Both the position numbers and the translations under genes were made by a program. A stretch of DNA of 64,000 bases from Salinibaculum rarum. Lineage in GTDB: Archaea > Halobacteriota > Halobacteria > Halobacteriales > Haloarculaceae. This document shows positions 8,469 through 17,321 of the stretch, in pieces. Numbering within the stretch: position 1 is the first letter of the stretch; each line of letters starts with the position of its first letter. The notes under the pieces were generated by a model that saw only the letters and a program-made list of their open reading frames with translations, did not search any database and was not told where the DNA came from. The DNA lies in contig NZ_CP129992.1 of the NCBI RefSeq assembly GCF_030505615.1, positions 124,001 to 188,000 on the forward strand. The letters run 5' to 3'.

Positions 8469-9203
8469 ATGGTCGACTTCCAGTCACGGGACACGAGCAG
8501 GGGATACGGGGACGAGGACGAGACTGAGGACGACGACGATACCACGGAGACCGAGCCAGAAGAAGAGACGAAACCGGACGAAGAGGCCACGACAGAAGAA
8601 GAGATAGAAACGGACGAAGAGACCGTGACAGAAGAGGCGACGACAGCGGCATCGGCGGAGGTCGAATCAGCAGCGGCCGCGTCTGCGGACGAGACAGCGG
8701 CGTTCGGCCCGGAAACACTTCCCTACGCGGTCGTGACGGTCGGCAGCGAGCGAACCGTCGAGGAGGACGCCACCGGAGAGGTGGTCGTCGACGCCGTCGA
8801 GCACGCCGGCGACGCCGTCGCGACCCGGGAGCTCATCGGCTCTGAGTACGACAGCGTCCAGAGTACGGTCGGCACACTCGCTCGTCGCAAAGACGTCTCG
8901 GCAATCGTCACCGTCGGCGGGACGGGCGTCTCGCCCGACGACGTGACCATCGACGCCGTCGAACCACTGTTCGACAAACACCTCCCGGGCTTTGGAGAGT
9001 TGTACCGCGTACTCTCCCACGACTTCGATGGAACGGCGGTCGTTCGCACGCGAGCGACGGCCGGCATCGTCGACGGCGTTCCGGTGTTCTGTCTCCCGGG
9101 TGATACCGAACGCGCGCGGCGGGGCGTCGAACAAATCGTCCTCGAAGAGGCCGAGGCGCTCGCCGAAGAAGCACGCGATGAAGAGCCGTCGGAGAAAAGT
9201 TAG
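8469..9203 (+). CDS. moaB: MoaB/Mog-type molybdopterin-binding protein with acidic N-terminal extension
   Basis: Probably adenylylates molybdopterin in molybdenum cofactor synthesis. Of 244 residues, the C-terminal 165 form the MoCF-biosynthesis domain: VTVGGTGVSPDDVTIDAVEPL is the family signature (split here as TVGGTGVSPDDVT), followed by LPGFGELYR and VFCLPGD. The first 80 residues are almost entirely Glu, Asp, Thr and Ala, an unusually long acidic extension. The ATG at 8469 lies about 26 nt after AACTTTTAG. It converges on the LUD gene with a 5-nt gap. Confidence 0.85.
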   Translation: MVDFQSRDTSRGYGDEDETEDDDDTTETEPEEETKPDEEATTEEEIETDEETVTEEATTAASAEVESAAAASADETAAFGPETLPYAVVTVGSERTVEEDATGEVVVDAVEHAGDAVATRELIGSEYDSVQSTVGTLARRKDVSAIVTVGGTGVSPDDVTIDAVEPLFDKHLPGFGELYRVLSHDFDGTAVVRTRATAGIVDGVPVFCLPGDTERARRGVEQIVLEEAEALAEEARDEEPSEKS

Positions 9204-9208
9204 GACGG

Positions 9209-9865
9209 CTAGTAGCCCAGTTGCTCGCGGACGAGGACCACGGTGGTCCGTCCCTCTTCGAGTTCCTGTCGGAAGATGAGCTGTTTGGCGATTTCGCTCT
9301 CGACGCCGTAGGCCTCCTTGGCGCGCTCGTTTTCCAGCGGGTAGGCGACTGATTCGAGGCGGTCGAGCGCGGCATCGAGGTCCGGGACGACCTTGTTCGC
9401 GCCGCTGACGATGACGACGTTGCTGGCGGCGAAGGGATAAGCACCGATACGGCTGCCCGAGCGGTCGGCCGCGACGAGTTCGCCCGTCGCCGCGACGGCG
9501 TTGATACCACCGAGGAAGTAGTCGGCCGTCTGTGCCTCGCGGCGGGCGGCCTGCCGGCGCTCGTCATCGTCGATGCTCCAGATTTCGTCGGGGAGACTCT
9601 CCCACTCGTGGTCGCCCTCGCTCAGGTACTCGGCGAAGCCGATTTCTTCGAGCGTCGTCGAGTGACCGTTCATCACGGACGCACCGGCCGGGATGTGCGA
9701 TTGCAGCGTCTCCAGCGCGTCCTCGGCGGTGTCGACGACGACGACCTCAAAGCCGTTGGCCTCGAGGTTCGCGACGGCCTCGTCGAGACGGGTTTCGTCC
9801 GGCAGTTCGTCGAGCGATGCGTCGATGTCTGTGTCGTCGGCGTAGTCGGATTTTCGTTGGGACAT
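9209..9865 (-). CDS. LUD-domain protein (LutC/YkgG-like)
   Basis: 218 residues from MSQRKSDYAD. The LUD domain (formerly DUF162) is recognised by the MNGHSTTLEEIGF segment near residue 65, the DYFLGGINAVAATGELV block, and the nucleotide-like GANKVVPDLDAAL near residue 160. Family members act in lactate utilisation or related electron transfer with LutA/LutB partners, but none is next to this gene, so the substrate is open. A longer frame upstream overlaps the P450 on the other strand and is rejected. Confidence 0.85.
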   Translation of the reverse strand: MSQRKSDYADDTDIDASLDELPDETRLDEAVANLEANGFEVVVVDTAEDALETLQSHIPAGASVMNGHSTTLEEIGFAEYLSEGDHEWESLPDEIWSIDDDERRQAARREAQTADYFLGGINAVAATGELVAADRSGSRIGAYPFAASNVVIVSGANKVVPDLDAALDRLESVAYPLENERAKEAYGVESEIAKQLIFRQELEEGRTTVVLVREQLGY

Positions 9866-10003
9866 AGGCGGTGTCGGTCTTCGACCGCAGGTAGCACCGA
9901 GAGACGCATAAGCACTCGCGGACGCCGGTGTCAGGTGGTTACACCGGTGCCACCGCCTCTCGGCCGCCAAACATTCATGCCTGTTTAGCCCTGCAGTCCG
10001 GTA

Positions 10004-11353
10004 ATGACGGCGTCTCCGCCCGGTCCACGCGGTGAACCGCTCTTTGGTAGCAGTCGCCGATACGCGAAAGACCCGTTCCGGTTTCTCTCCGCCTGTGAGA
10101 GCGCGTACGGCGATATTGTCGAGTTCAAACTCGGAACCCTGCCGACGTACATGCTCACCAACCCCACCGACATCGAGCGGGTTCTGGTCTCGGAGGCCGA
10201 TAACTTCCGGAAGCCGGACTTCCAGAGCGACGCGCTCGGGGACCTGCTCGGCGAGGGGCTTCTCCTGAGCGAAGGGGAGACGTGGGAGAAGCAACGCGAG
10301 TTGACCAACCCCGCCTTCGCGATGGGGCGGCTGGCGAACTTCGCGGACCGCATCGTCGACCACGCCGACACGATGCTGTCGGGGTGGGCCGACGGCCAGC
10401 GCGTCGACGTCGAACAGGAGATGACGGCGGTGACACTCGACGTCATCGCGGACCTGATGCTCGGCGTGGAGTTGAGCGAAGAGCGCATCGAGACGGTCCG
10501 CCGGAGTCTCGACCCCCTGGGCGCGCAGTTCGAACCCGACCCGGTCCGCTTTGCCACCCCGAACTGGGTGCCGATGCCCGGCGACCGGGAGTACCAGCAA
10601 GCACTCGAGACTCTGGAGGGGGTCGTCGACGACATCATCGCCGAACGGCGCGGCACCGAGGGCAACCCGGAGGCCGACCGGGGTGCCGACGTGCCAATGG
10701 ATATGCTCTCGATTCTGTTGCGCGCCCAGGAGCGGGGCGAACAGTCCGCCGAGCAACTCCGGGACGAGGTGGTCACGATGTTGCTCGCCGGCCACGACAC
10801 GACGGCGCTGACCCTGACCTACACCTGGTATCTCCTCTCGGAACACCCGAGTGCCCGCGAGAAGGTCCACGAGGAGGTCGACTCGGTGGTCGACGGGCGC
10901 CCGACGATGGACGACGTCCGGCAGTTCGAGTACACCGAGTGGGTCATCGACGAGGCGATGCGGCTCTATCCGCCCGTGTACACCATCTTCAGAGAGCCGA
11001 CGGCAGACGTGGAACTTGCGGGCTACCCGGTCGAGTCCGGGTCGGCGCTCATGCTGCCACAGTGGGCGGTCCACCGCTCCGAGCGGTGGTGGGACGAGCC
11101 AGCGCAGTTCGACCCCGAGCGTTGGACCACAGAGCGCCAGCAGGAGCGCCCGCGCTTTGCCTACTTCCCCTTCGGCGGCGGGCCGCGCCACTGCATCGGC
11201 AAGCACCTCGCGAAACTGGAAGCGCAGTTGATTCTCGCCCGAACAGCAAGCCAGTACGAACTCGAATACGCTCGCGACGGGCACTTCGAGTTCCGGCCGT
11301 CGCTGACGGTGCACCCGAAAGACGGGATGCCGATGACCGTCCACGAACGGTAG
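10004..11353 (+). CDS. Cytochrome P450
   Basis: Soluble haem-thiolate monooxygenase of 449 residues with no membrane anchor. The I-helix oxygen-activation motif AGHDTT starts at residue 262, the K-helix ExxR (EAMR) at 317, and the haem loop FPFGGGPRHCIGKHLA has its Cys at 397. Overall it resembles bacterial CYP102/CYP4-type single-domain P450s. The ATG follows a TATA-like TGTTTAGCC by about 25 nt. No ferredoxin or reductase gene is adjacent, so electron donor and substrate are unknown. An MBL hydrolase starts 53 nt downstream. Confidence 0.93.
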   Translation: MTASPPGPRGEPLFGSSRRYAKDPFRFLSACESAYGDIVEFKLGTLPTYMLTNPTDIERVLVSEADNFRKPDFQSDALGDLLGEGLLLSEGETWEKQRELTNPAFAMGRLANFADRIVDHADTMLSGWADGQRVDVEQEMTAVTLDVIADLMLGVELSEERIETVRRSLDPLGAQFEPDPVRFATPNWVPMPGDREYQQALETLEGVVDDIIAERRGTEGNPEADRGADVPMDMLSILLRAQERGEQSAEQLRDEVVTMLLAGHDTTALTLTYTWYLLSEHPSAREKVHEEVDSVVDGRPTMDDVRQFEYTEWVIDEAMRLYPPVYTIFREPTADVELAGYPVESGSALMLPQWAVHRSERWWDEPAQFDPERWTTERQQERPRFAYFPFGGGPRHCIGKHLAKLEAQLILARTASQYELEYARDGHFEFRPSLTVHPKDGMPMTVHER

Positions 11354-11405
11354 TCCCAAACTGGCAGGTGTCGCCACTTTTGTGGCTCCCACCCCAACCG
11401 TGGGT

Positions 11406-12095
11406 ATGGTGACGCGACTCGCCGACGGTGTGTGGTGGTTCGACCTGCAGGGCGTCAACGCCTATCTAGTCGACGACGGCGAGGTGACGCTGGTGGACAC
11501 AGGGATGCCCTGGCACGCCAGCGAGATTCAGACGGGTATCGAACGCGTCGTCGGGTCGCTCTCGGCCGTCGACCGCGTTTTGATGACACATTTCGATTTC
11601 GACCACGTCGGCGGCCTGAACGGACTCGTCGACAGCGGACTCGACGCGCCGGTCGCAATCGGCGTCGACGACGAACCGTATCTCGCGCGTCGCGAGCGCC
11701 CGGTCTGGCACAACCGGAAGGGACTCTTTCAGCGCGTGACCGACATCACCCGTGACGCGCCGGCGGTCCCGCTCGAACCAGTCGAAGACGGCGACACGGT
11801 CGGTGGGTTCAACGTCTACCACACGCCCGGCCACACACCAGGCCACACGGCATTCGTCGACGAATCCCGCTCGCTGGCGCTGGTCGGTGACCTCGTCCGC
11901 GAACGGGGCGGAGAGTTCAGGGTGCCACCGTGGTTTCTCAACTACGACCACCAGGAAGCAGAGGCGAGTCTCCAGTCGTACGTCGAACGCGCACCAGCGG
12001 TCGATGTCGTCTGTCAGGGTCACGGCACGCCGTTCGTCGAGAGCGGAAGCGACCAACTCTCGGCAGTCGCGGGCACGCTCGCGGCCGCCGAGTGA
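11406..12095 (+). CDS. MBL-fold metallo-hydrolase with HxDxDH metal motif
   Basis: 229 residues, a glyoxalase II-like metallo-beta-lactamase fold. Metal motifs: THFDFDHVGG near residue 61 (the usual HxHxDH appears as HxDxDH), HTPGHTPGHT near 141, GDLV near 163 and GHG near 206. The ATG at 11406 is preferred to one 24 nt upstream because the protein family begins at TRLADGVWWFD. Probably co-transcribed with the P450. Substrate unknown; the substituted second His may change the metal bound. Confidence 0.85.
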   Translation: MVTRLADGVWWFDLQGVNAYLVDDGEVTLVDTGMPWHASEIQTGIERVVGSLSAVDRVLMTHFDFDHVGGLNGLVDSGLDAPVAIGVDDEPYLARRERPVWHNRKGLFQRVTDITRDAPAVPLEPVEDGDTVGGFNVYHTPGHTPGHTAFVDESRSLALVGDLVRERGGEFRVPPWFLNYDHQEAEASLQSYVERAPAVDVVCQGHGTPFVESGSDQLSAVAGTLAAAE

Positions 12096-12103
12096 CGACG
12101 CGG

Positions 12104-12421
12104 TCAGGAATCCAGTTCTTCGGCGACCGCGTCGGCGTCGAGAAGCGCCGGGTCGACCAGCATATCCGCCTGCCGGGAGGCAAAGTCAGGGAGCGAGCCC
12201 TCGCTGTAGAAGACGACCTTCAGGTCCTCGTTGAGGTCCTTGGCGACGGCAATCGCGGTCGCCTGTTCGACTTCGGTCAACACGAGGACGCTCGCGTCGT
12301 GGGTACCCGCTTCCTCCAGTGCGGGGCGGTTGGCGATGTCCACGCGGGAGACGCTGTGGCCCTCAGATTCGATGGCGGCGGCGATGTCGTGGTCGTCAGT
12401 GCCGGCGACGATGACGTTCAT
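12104..12421 (-). CDS. Conserved haloarchaeal Rossmann-like small protein (DUF7126 type)
   Basis: 105 residues, beginning MNVIVAGTDDHDIAAAIES, which reads as a beta-strand and glycine-turn of a NAD-like or receiver-like fold. Alternating hydrophobic strands (DASVLVLTEV, LKVVFYSEG) support an alpha/beta fold. It is the last gene of the pyrG-guaAB operon, 65 nt after guaAB, where homologues are commonly annotated as CTP-synthetase-associated. No catalytic residues can be assigned. Confidence 0.7.
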   Translation of the reverse strand: MNVIVAGTDDHDIAAAIESEGHSVSRVDIANRPALEEAGTHDASVLVLTEVEQATAIAVAKDLNEDLKVVFYSEGSLPDFASRQADMLVDPALLDADAVAEELDS

Positions 12422-12486
12422 TGATGTGGCGGTAGTGTCGCGGGGGCTTGTGTCTTGTCACCCGCGGCCGCGCGACTCCGACAGCG

Positions 12487-13404
12487 TTACTCGTACTCGA
12501 TGGTCGCCGGCGGCTTGTGGGTCACGTCGTAGAGCACGCGGGCGACGTTCTCGTTTTCGCCGGTAATCCGGGACTGGATGCGCTGGAGCGTGTCCCAGTC
12601 GACGTTCTGGGCGCGGGCGGTCATGCCGTCGCGCGATTCGACCGAGCGGACGGCGACGACCCAGCCGTGAACGCGGTTGTCGCCTTTGACGCCCGTTGCC
12701 TTCCCGATGACGGCGGCGAGTGCCTGCCACGGTTCGTGCTCTATCAGTTCCTCCTCGACGACGTGGTTTGCCTCGCGTGCGACGCCGAGTTTCTCCTCGG
12801 TGACCTCACCGAGGATGCGCACTGCGAGCCCCGGACCGGGGAAAGGCATCCGCTCGGCGACGATTTCGTCCAGGTCGAGTTCCCGCGCGACTTCCCGGAC
12901 TTCGTCCTTGTAGAGGTCGCGCATCGGTTCGACGATGCCCTCGAAGTCCACGACTTCGGGGAGGCCGCCGACGTTGTGGTGGCTCTTTATCGTCCCTTCA
13001 GATTCGATGCGGTCGGGGTAGATGGTCCCCTGGACGAGGTAGTCGGCGTCGACCTCACGGGCGACCGTCTCGAACTCCCGGATGAACTGCTCGCCGATGG
13101 CGTGGCGCTTCTCCTCGGGGTCGGTGATACCTTCGAGGGCATCGAGGAAGCGGTCTTTCGCGTCGATGATTTGCAGCGAGTCCATGTACGCGAAGGTCTC
13201 CCGAATCTGGTCGGTTTCGCCCTTGCGCATCAGGCCGGTGTCGACGTAGACGGGCGTGAGCTGGTCGCCGATGGCGTCGTAGGCCAGCGCGGCGGCCGTC
13301 GAGGAGTCGACACCGCCCGAGAGCGCGATGACGGCGTTTGCGTCACCGATTTCTTCAGCGATTTCCTCACGAGCGTCGGCAATAAAGGAGTCGACGTCGA
13401 CCAT
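12487..13404 (-). CDS. guaAB: GMP synthase ATP-pyrophosphatase subunit
   Basis: Converts XMP to GMP using ammonia and ATP. 305 residues with the PP-loop SGGVDSS at about 29-35 and the C-terminal dimerisation domain ending in PPATIEYE. There is no glutaminase domain, so this is the archaeal split type; the amidotransferase subunit (guaAA) must be encoded outside the window. Its ATG overlaps the pyrG stop by one base (TGATG), so translation is likely coupled. Confidence 0.93.
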   Translation of the reverse strand: MVDVDSFIADAREEIAEEIGDANAVIALSGGVDSSTAAALAYDAIGDQLTPVYVDTGLMRKGETDQIRETFAYMDSLQIIDAKDRFLDALEGITDPEEKRHAIGEQFIREFETVAREVDADYLVQGTIYPDRIESEGTIKSHHNVGGLPEVVDFEGIVEPMRDLYKDEVREVARELDLDEIVAERMPFPGPGLAVRILGEVTEEKLGVAREANHVVEEELIEHEPWQALAAVIGKATGVKGDNRVHGWVVAVRSVESRDGMTARAQNVDWDTLQRIQSRITGENENVARVLYDVTHKPPATIEYE

Positions 13405-15056
13405 CAGTGGTCACCTCCTGCGACGGCGAGTTCGTCCTGTGTCGAGAGGATACCGTCGAGAAAGCCCACGAAGGGCGGGCTCGCACGTGTCGGTCGCGAG
13501 CGGAACTCGGGATGGAACTGCGTCCCGAAGAAGTACGGGTGGTCGGCCAGTTCCAGAATCTCCATCCGGTTGCCGGAGGTGCCCGAGAAGGTCATCCCGG
13601 CGGCCTTGAGGTCGTCGATGTACTCGGGGTTGACCTCGTAGCGGTGACGGTGGCGCTCGGTACAGGAGTCGCTGTCGTAGAGGTCGTGGGCCAGCGTGCC
13701 CGATTCGATTTCGGTGACGTGTGCGCCAAGGCGCATCGTCCCGCCCATATCGTCCATCTCCTTTTGTTCGGGCAGGAGGTCGATGACCGGGTGCGGTGTC
13801 GACTCGTCCAGTTCCGCGGAGTGGGCACCGTCGAGGTCGAGCACGTTCCGAGCGTACTCGACGACGGCCATCTGGAAGCCCAGACAGAGCCCGAGGAAGG
13901 GCACATCGTTTTGCCGGCAGTACCGGATAGCTTCGATTTTCCCTTCGGTTCCGCGGGAGCCAAAGCCACCGGGGACGATGACCCCATCGACGTCGTCGAG
14001 TTGGCTGTCGACGCCGTCCGCGAGGTTCTCCGAGTTTATCCACTTGCGCTCGACCTCGACTTGCTTTTCGAGGCCGGCGTGTTTCAGCGACTCGTGAATC
14101 GAGATGTAGGCGTCCTCCAGTCCGTACTTGCCCACGAGGGCGACTTTCACCGACCCCTCTTTGTCCTGGGTGACGGTCTCGCGCCAGGTCGTGTCGCGCT
14201 CGGGTTCGGGGAGTGCCTCGTCGGCGATGTCGAAGTGGTCCATCACGAAGTCGTCGAGGCCCTCGTCTTCGACGACCAGCGGGACTTTGTAGATGTCGTC
14301 CACGTCGGGATTCGAGAAGACGGCATCTTCGGGGACGTCACAGAACAGCGCAATCTTCTCGCGGGTCTCGGGGTCGAGGGGGTCCTCACAGCGGCCGACC
14401 AGCACGTCGGGCTGGAGCCCGATAGAGCGCAGTTCCTTGACGCTGTGCTGGGTCGGCTTGGTCTTCTGTTCGCCGTTTTTCGAGTAGGGGACGAGCGTGA
14501 CGTGCGTAAAGAGAATGTCTTCCTCGTCTTCCTCGTGGGCGAACTGGCGGAGCGCTTCGAGGTAGGGCATCCCCTCGATGTCCCCGACGGTGCCACCGAC
14601 TTCGACGATGCAGACGTCGGTGTCTTCGGCGGCCTCCCGGACGTGCCGTTTGATTTCGTCGGTGATGTGCGGGATAATCTGGACGGTCTTGCCCAGGTAG
14701 TCGCCCGCGCGCTCGGCCTCGATGACCTCCTGGTAGACCTTGCCCGTGGTGACGTTGTGGTCGAAGGTCATGTCGATGTCGAGGAACCGCTCGTAGTTCC
14801 CCAGGTCGAGGTCGACCTCGCCACCGTCTTTGAGAACGTAGACCTCGCCGTGCTGGAAGGGGTTCATCGTCCCGGCGTCAACGTTGAGATAGGGGTCAAT
14901 CTTGACCGCGGTCACGTCGAAGCCGGCGTTGGCCAGCAGGCGACCGGTACTCGCAGCAGTGATACCTTTGCCCAGTCCGGACATCACACCGCCCGTTACG
15001 AAAAGGAACTTCCGTCCCAGGCTCGGATCGTAGCCCGTCTCGGATTCTGTCGGCAT
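13404..15056 (-). CDS. pyrG: CTP synthase
   Basis: Makes CTP from UTP, glutamine and ATP. 550 residues, the standard size. The N-terminal synthetase domain shows [18 protein letters not shown] (P-loop), [13 protein letters not shown] and [14 protein letters not shown]. The C-terminal glutaminase has [18 protein letters not shown] with the nucleophilic Cys and the dyad in FHPEFRSRP. The ATG at 15056 ([11 protein letters not shown]) is chosen; a 49-residue upstream extension lacks family sequence. First gene of pyrG-guaAB-DUF7126. Confidence 0.96.
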   Translation of the reverse strand: MPTESETGYDPSLGRKFLFVTGGVMSGLGKGITAASTGRLLANAGFDVTAVKIDPYLNVDAGTMNPFQHGEVYVLKDGGEVDLDLGNYERFLDIDMTFDHNVTTGKVYQEVIEAERAGDYLGKTVQIIPHITDEIKRHVREAAEDTDVCIVEVGGTVGDIEGMPYLEALRQFAHEEDEEDILFTHVTLVPYSKNGEQKTKPTQHSVKELRSIGLQPDVLVGRCEDPLDPETREKIALFCDVPEDAVFSNPDVDDIYKVPLVVEDEGLDDFVMDHFDIADEALPEPERDTTWRETVTQDKEGSVKVALVGKYGLEDAYISIHESLKHAGLEKQVEVERKWINSENLADGVDSQLDDVDGVIVPGGFGSRGTEGKIEAIRYCRQNDVPFLGLCLGFQMAVVEYARNVLDLDGAHSAELDESTPHPVIDLLPEQKEMDDMGGTMRLGAHVTEIESGTLAHDLYDSDSCTERHRHRYEVNPEYIDDLKAAGMTFSGTSGNRMEILELADHPYFFGTQFHPEFRSRPTRASPPFVGFLDGILSTQDELAVAGGDH

Positions 15057-15174
15057 ATCGACCGTGTGCTGGCAGGCCTCAAAACCGTTTCGAACCGACC
15101 AGGATTCGCCACGGTGGCGACCGCCCCAGCGGGGACTGTTCGGGGACCGAGCAGGACCGACGGTCGGGCTGGAC

Positions 15175-15309
15175 TTACTTTGCCTGGCGGATACACCAGC
15201 CACACGTCGGACAGTTCAGCCGCTCTTCCTCGAACGTGAGTCCACAGCCGACACACTCGAAGTCGGGGTCGCGGCCGATACGGCTTCGAATCTGCTGTTT
15301 GATGCTCAT
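15175..15309 (-). CDS. Zinc-ribbon micro-protein
   Basis: 44 residues, too short for most gene finders. Two knuckles, CVGC (about 19-22) and CPTC (about 33-36), plus a further Cys in CGWCIRQ, form a likely single zinc ribbon. The N-terminus [14 protein letters not shown] is basic and helical. It lies 13 nt after another small Cys-rich gene on the same strand, and the pair probably forms an operon upstream of pyrG. Haloarchaea contain many such small zinc-finger proteins, often with regulatory roles; this one's role is unknown. Confidence 0.75.
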   Translation of the reverse strand: MSIKQQIRSRIGRDPDFECVGCGLTFEEERLNCPTCGWCIRQAK

Positions 15310-15322
15310 TGATATCTGGTCG

Positions 15323-15493
15323 TCAGTCTATCTTGCCACAGGTGCGACAGCGGGACTTGCCAATCTCCGCGTCGAACACCAGCGACCCCTCCTCACAGAA
15401 GCGACACCCCATGTAGCTTGCACAGCGGAGGCTCGGCGAGTCGGTGCTCTCGGTTGCCGATGCAGATTCGACGGCTGAGTCGTTTACGCTCAT
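15323..15493 (-). CDS. Cys-rich zinc-finger micro-protein
   Basis: 56 residues. A Ser/Asp-rich leader of about 22 residues is followed by CASYMGC, RFCEEG and CRTC, giving five cysteines placed for one zinc site. The ATG at 15493 is about 25 nt after a TATA-like TTTTTAGTAA on the minus strand, and a perfect ACCAATTGGT palindrome lies between. It is the first gene of a two-gene unit with the 44-residue zinc protein. Function unknown. Confidence 0.72.
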   Translation of the reverse strand: MSVNDSAVESASATESTDSPSLRCASYMGCRFCEEGSLVFDAEIGKSRCRTCGKID

Positions 15494-15500
15494 CAACTAC

Positions 15501-15510
15501 ACCAATTGGT
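15501..15510. promoter_or_regulatory. Perfect 10-bp palindrome in zinc-finger operon promoter
   Basis: ACCAATTGGT is its own reverse complement and lies 8-17 nt before the start codon of the 56-residue zinc protein, between its TATA-like box and ATG. That is where a repressor would block initiation of a leaderless transcript. The AT-rich remainder of the 15494-15724 gap also holds AATATA-CTAC-TATATT (15554-15569), another inverted repeat. Confidence 0.4.
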
Positions 15511-15724
15511 CGCCTTTACTAAAAACTTCTGTGTGTATGTGCTAGATAGTCCTAATATACTACTATATTGTGCAATGTATTGAGGAAGAGATGGTCGTTC
15601 GTCTGTATTTCTCGTCAGAATTGTCGGTTCGCCCAGTCCGGCCCCTCGATTGGAGCGGCGAGTGGACGAGCGTCGAGTACTGGCCGTATCGGCGGAGCGC
15701 CAGCGGTTCGCTCGTCAGGACCGA

Positions 15725-16324
15725 CTACATCGAGTCGGCGAAAAAGGTCGCCACCGATTCGGCGACACGAGCCTGCTGGCCGACGAAAAAGTGGTCTGCC
15801 GACAGCGCCTCGACGGTGTGGCCCCGCTCGCGAGCGCGCTGGGCGACGGGGACAGAATCGACGGTGTCGTCGCGCTCGCCGTAGAGGACCTGGACCGGAC
15901 AGGGGACAGCATCGACGGCGTCGACGACCGAGTCGCCGGCGAGGCTGTTTGCGGGGGCAAGCAGGGAGAGTGCCGCCGGTGCAGAGTCCGACTGACTCTC
16001 CTGTGTGGCCGCCCGGAGTGCGACGGCCCCGCCGAAACTGTATCCGAACAGCCCGACCGTCTGGAAGTTCTCGCGGGCCCACGCGAGCGCGCTCCGCGCG
16101 TCGGTCACCTCCGCCTGCCCCTCGTCCCACGGGCCGTAGTCGAAACGCAGGCAGGCAATCGCGCGGTCGTCGAGCGCGTCGCTGACGGCGCGCAGTCGCC
16201 CGTCACGGCGGTCGCCGCCCATCTGGGGGTGGGGCGGACAGGCGACGACAGCGGCCTCGGTATCGGTTCGTGAGACGGTCGCGCGCACGTCCCGCGGGCC
16301 GGGGAGCCGGAGCGTCTCGGACAT
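15725..16324 (-). CDS. Alpha/beta hydrolase (dienelactone-hydrolase-like)
   Basis: 199 residues from MSETLRLPGPRD. Nucleophile elbow GYSFGG near residue 93 (Ser), an acid in LYGERDDTV near 150, and a His in SADHFFVG near 177 complete a catalytic triad. The CPPHPQMGGDRRDG segment forms the oxyanion region seen in the KANL3/Tex30-type or dienelactone hydrolase group. No signal peptide, so cytoplasmic. It diverges from pspA. Substrate unknown. Confidence 0.85.
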   Translation of the reverse strand: MSETLRLPGPRDVRATVSRTDTEAAVVACPPHPQMGGDRRDGRLRAVSDALDDRAIACLRFDYGPWDEGQAEVTDARSALAWARENFQTVGLFGYSFGGAVALRAATQESQSDSAPAALSLLAPANSLAGDSVVDAVDAVPCPVQVLYGERDDTVDSVPVAQRARERGHTVEALSADHFFVGQQARVAESVATFFADSM

Positions 16325-16379
16325 ACCCGAAGCCAATGCGTGTAAGAATTTTAAGTTTCGGCGGCTAACGTGTCGGTAT

Positions 16380-17222
16380 ATGGGAATCCTCTCGCGTGCA
16401 TCGTACGTCATCCGGTCGAAACTCAACGCGGTGCTCAACCGCAGCGAGGACCCGGGTCAGACGCTCGATTACTCCTACGAACAGCTCCGGGACCAGCTCC
16501 AGGACGTAAAGCAGGGCATCGCGGACCTGACGACACAGAAAAAGCGCCTTGAAATCCAGAAACGCCGCCTCGAAGAGAACGTCGAGAAACACAACGAGCA
16601 GGCCCGCGCCGCCGTCGAGCAGGACCGCGACGACCTCGCGCGGCGTGCGCTGGAGAAGAAAAAACAGAAGATGACACAGATAGAGGAGCTGGAAGGGCAG
16701 ATTGCGGACCTCCAGGCGAAACAGGACCAGCTCGTCGAAAAGAAAGACGAACTCCAGGAGCAAATCGAGCAGTTCCGGACGCGCAAGGAGACGATGAAAG
16801 CCCGCTACGAGGCCGCCGAAGCCAGCGCCCGCGTCTCCGAGGCGATGACCGGTGCCGGCGACGAGATGAGCGAAGTTTCGAGGACTATCGAACGCGCCGA
16901 AGAGCGCACCGAGGAGATGGAAGCACGCTCTGCGGCGCTCGATGAACTCCAGGAGACCGGCGCACTCGAAAACCAGTTGTCCGACAAGAGCAGCCTCGAC
17001 CGCGAACTCGAGGATATCACACAGGACAACGAAGTCGACGCGGAACTGGAGACGCTCAAATCCGAGATGAGCGAGGACCGTGACGCAGTCGAGGCGGACA
17101 CCGCCGATGTGGAATCAACCGAGGCCGACACAGCGGACACGGAGAGTGCCGACGTGGAGACGCCGGCGGTCGACGAAAGCGAGGTCGAAGCGGAACTCGA
17201 GGAACTCAAAGACGAGGAGTGA
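16380..17222 (+). CDS. PspA/IM30-like coiled-coil membrane-stress protein
   Basis: 280 residues. The N-terminal amphipathic stretch MGILSRASYVIRSKLNAVL is the PspA/Vipp1 membrane-binding helix, followed by the LDYSYEQLRDQL segment and a continuous coiled coil to about residue 190. The last 70 residues are an acidic tail rich in Glu, Asp, Thr and Ala. PspA-family proteins polymerise on membranes under envelope stress. The ATG lies about 28 nt after an AT-rich box (TTTTAAG). Monocistronic between the hydrolase and thrS. Confidence 0.82.
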   Translation: MGILSRASYVIRSKLNAVLNRSEDPGQTLDYSYEQLRDQLQDVKQGIADLTTQKKRLEIQKRRLEENVEKHNEQARAAVEQDRDDLARRALEKKKQKMTQIEELEGQIADLQAKQDQLVEKKDELQEQIEQFRTRKETMKARYEAAEASARVSEAMTGAGDEMSEVSRTIERAEERTEEMEARSAALDELQETGALENQLSDKSSLDRELEDITQDNEVDAELETLKSEMSEDRDAVEADTADVESTEADTADTESADVETPAVDESEVEAELEELKDEE

Positions 17223-17321
17223 GCGTCACCTGCGAGAAGGGCTGTTTTCGGGGCATAGACCGACAGCGCGATAGCGCGGCCATTCGGCACGCTTTTTACT
17301 GCCCATCGGGTTTCCTGTGGT

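Noticed and set aside
8339..8590. Extension of the zinc dehydrogenase upstream of 8338
   Set aside because: Low-complexity Ser/Val-rich frame lying over the moaB promoter and 5' end.
15057..15203. N-terminal extension of CTP synthase
   Set aside because: The extra residues are not family-like; ATG at 15056 begins the known N-terminus.
13407..15239. 610-codon open frame opposite pyrG and guaAB
   Set aside because: Shadow of CTP synthase on the opposite strand; no motif or plausible start.
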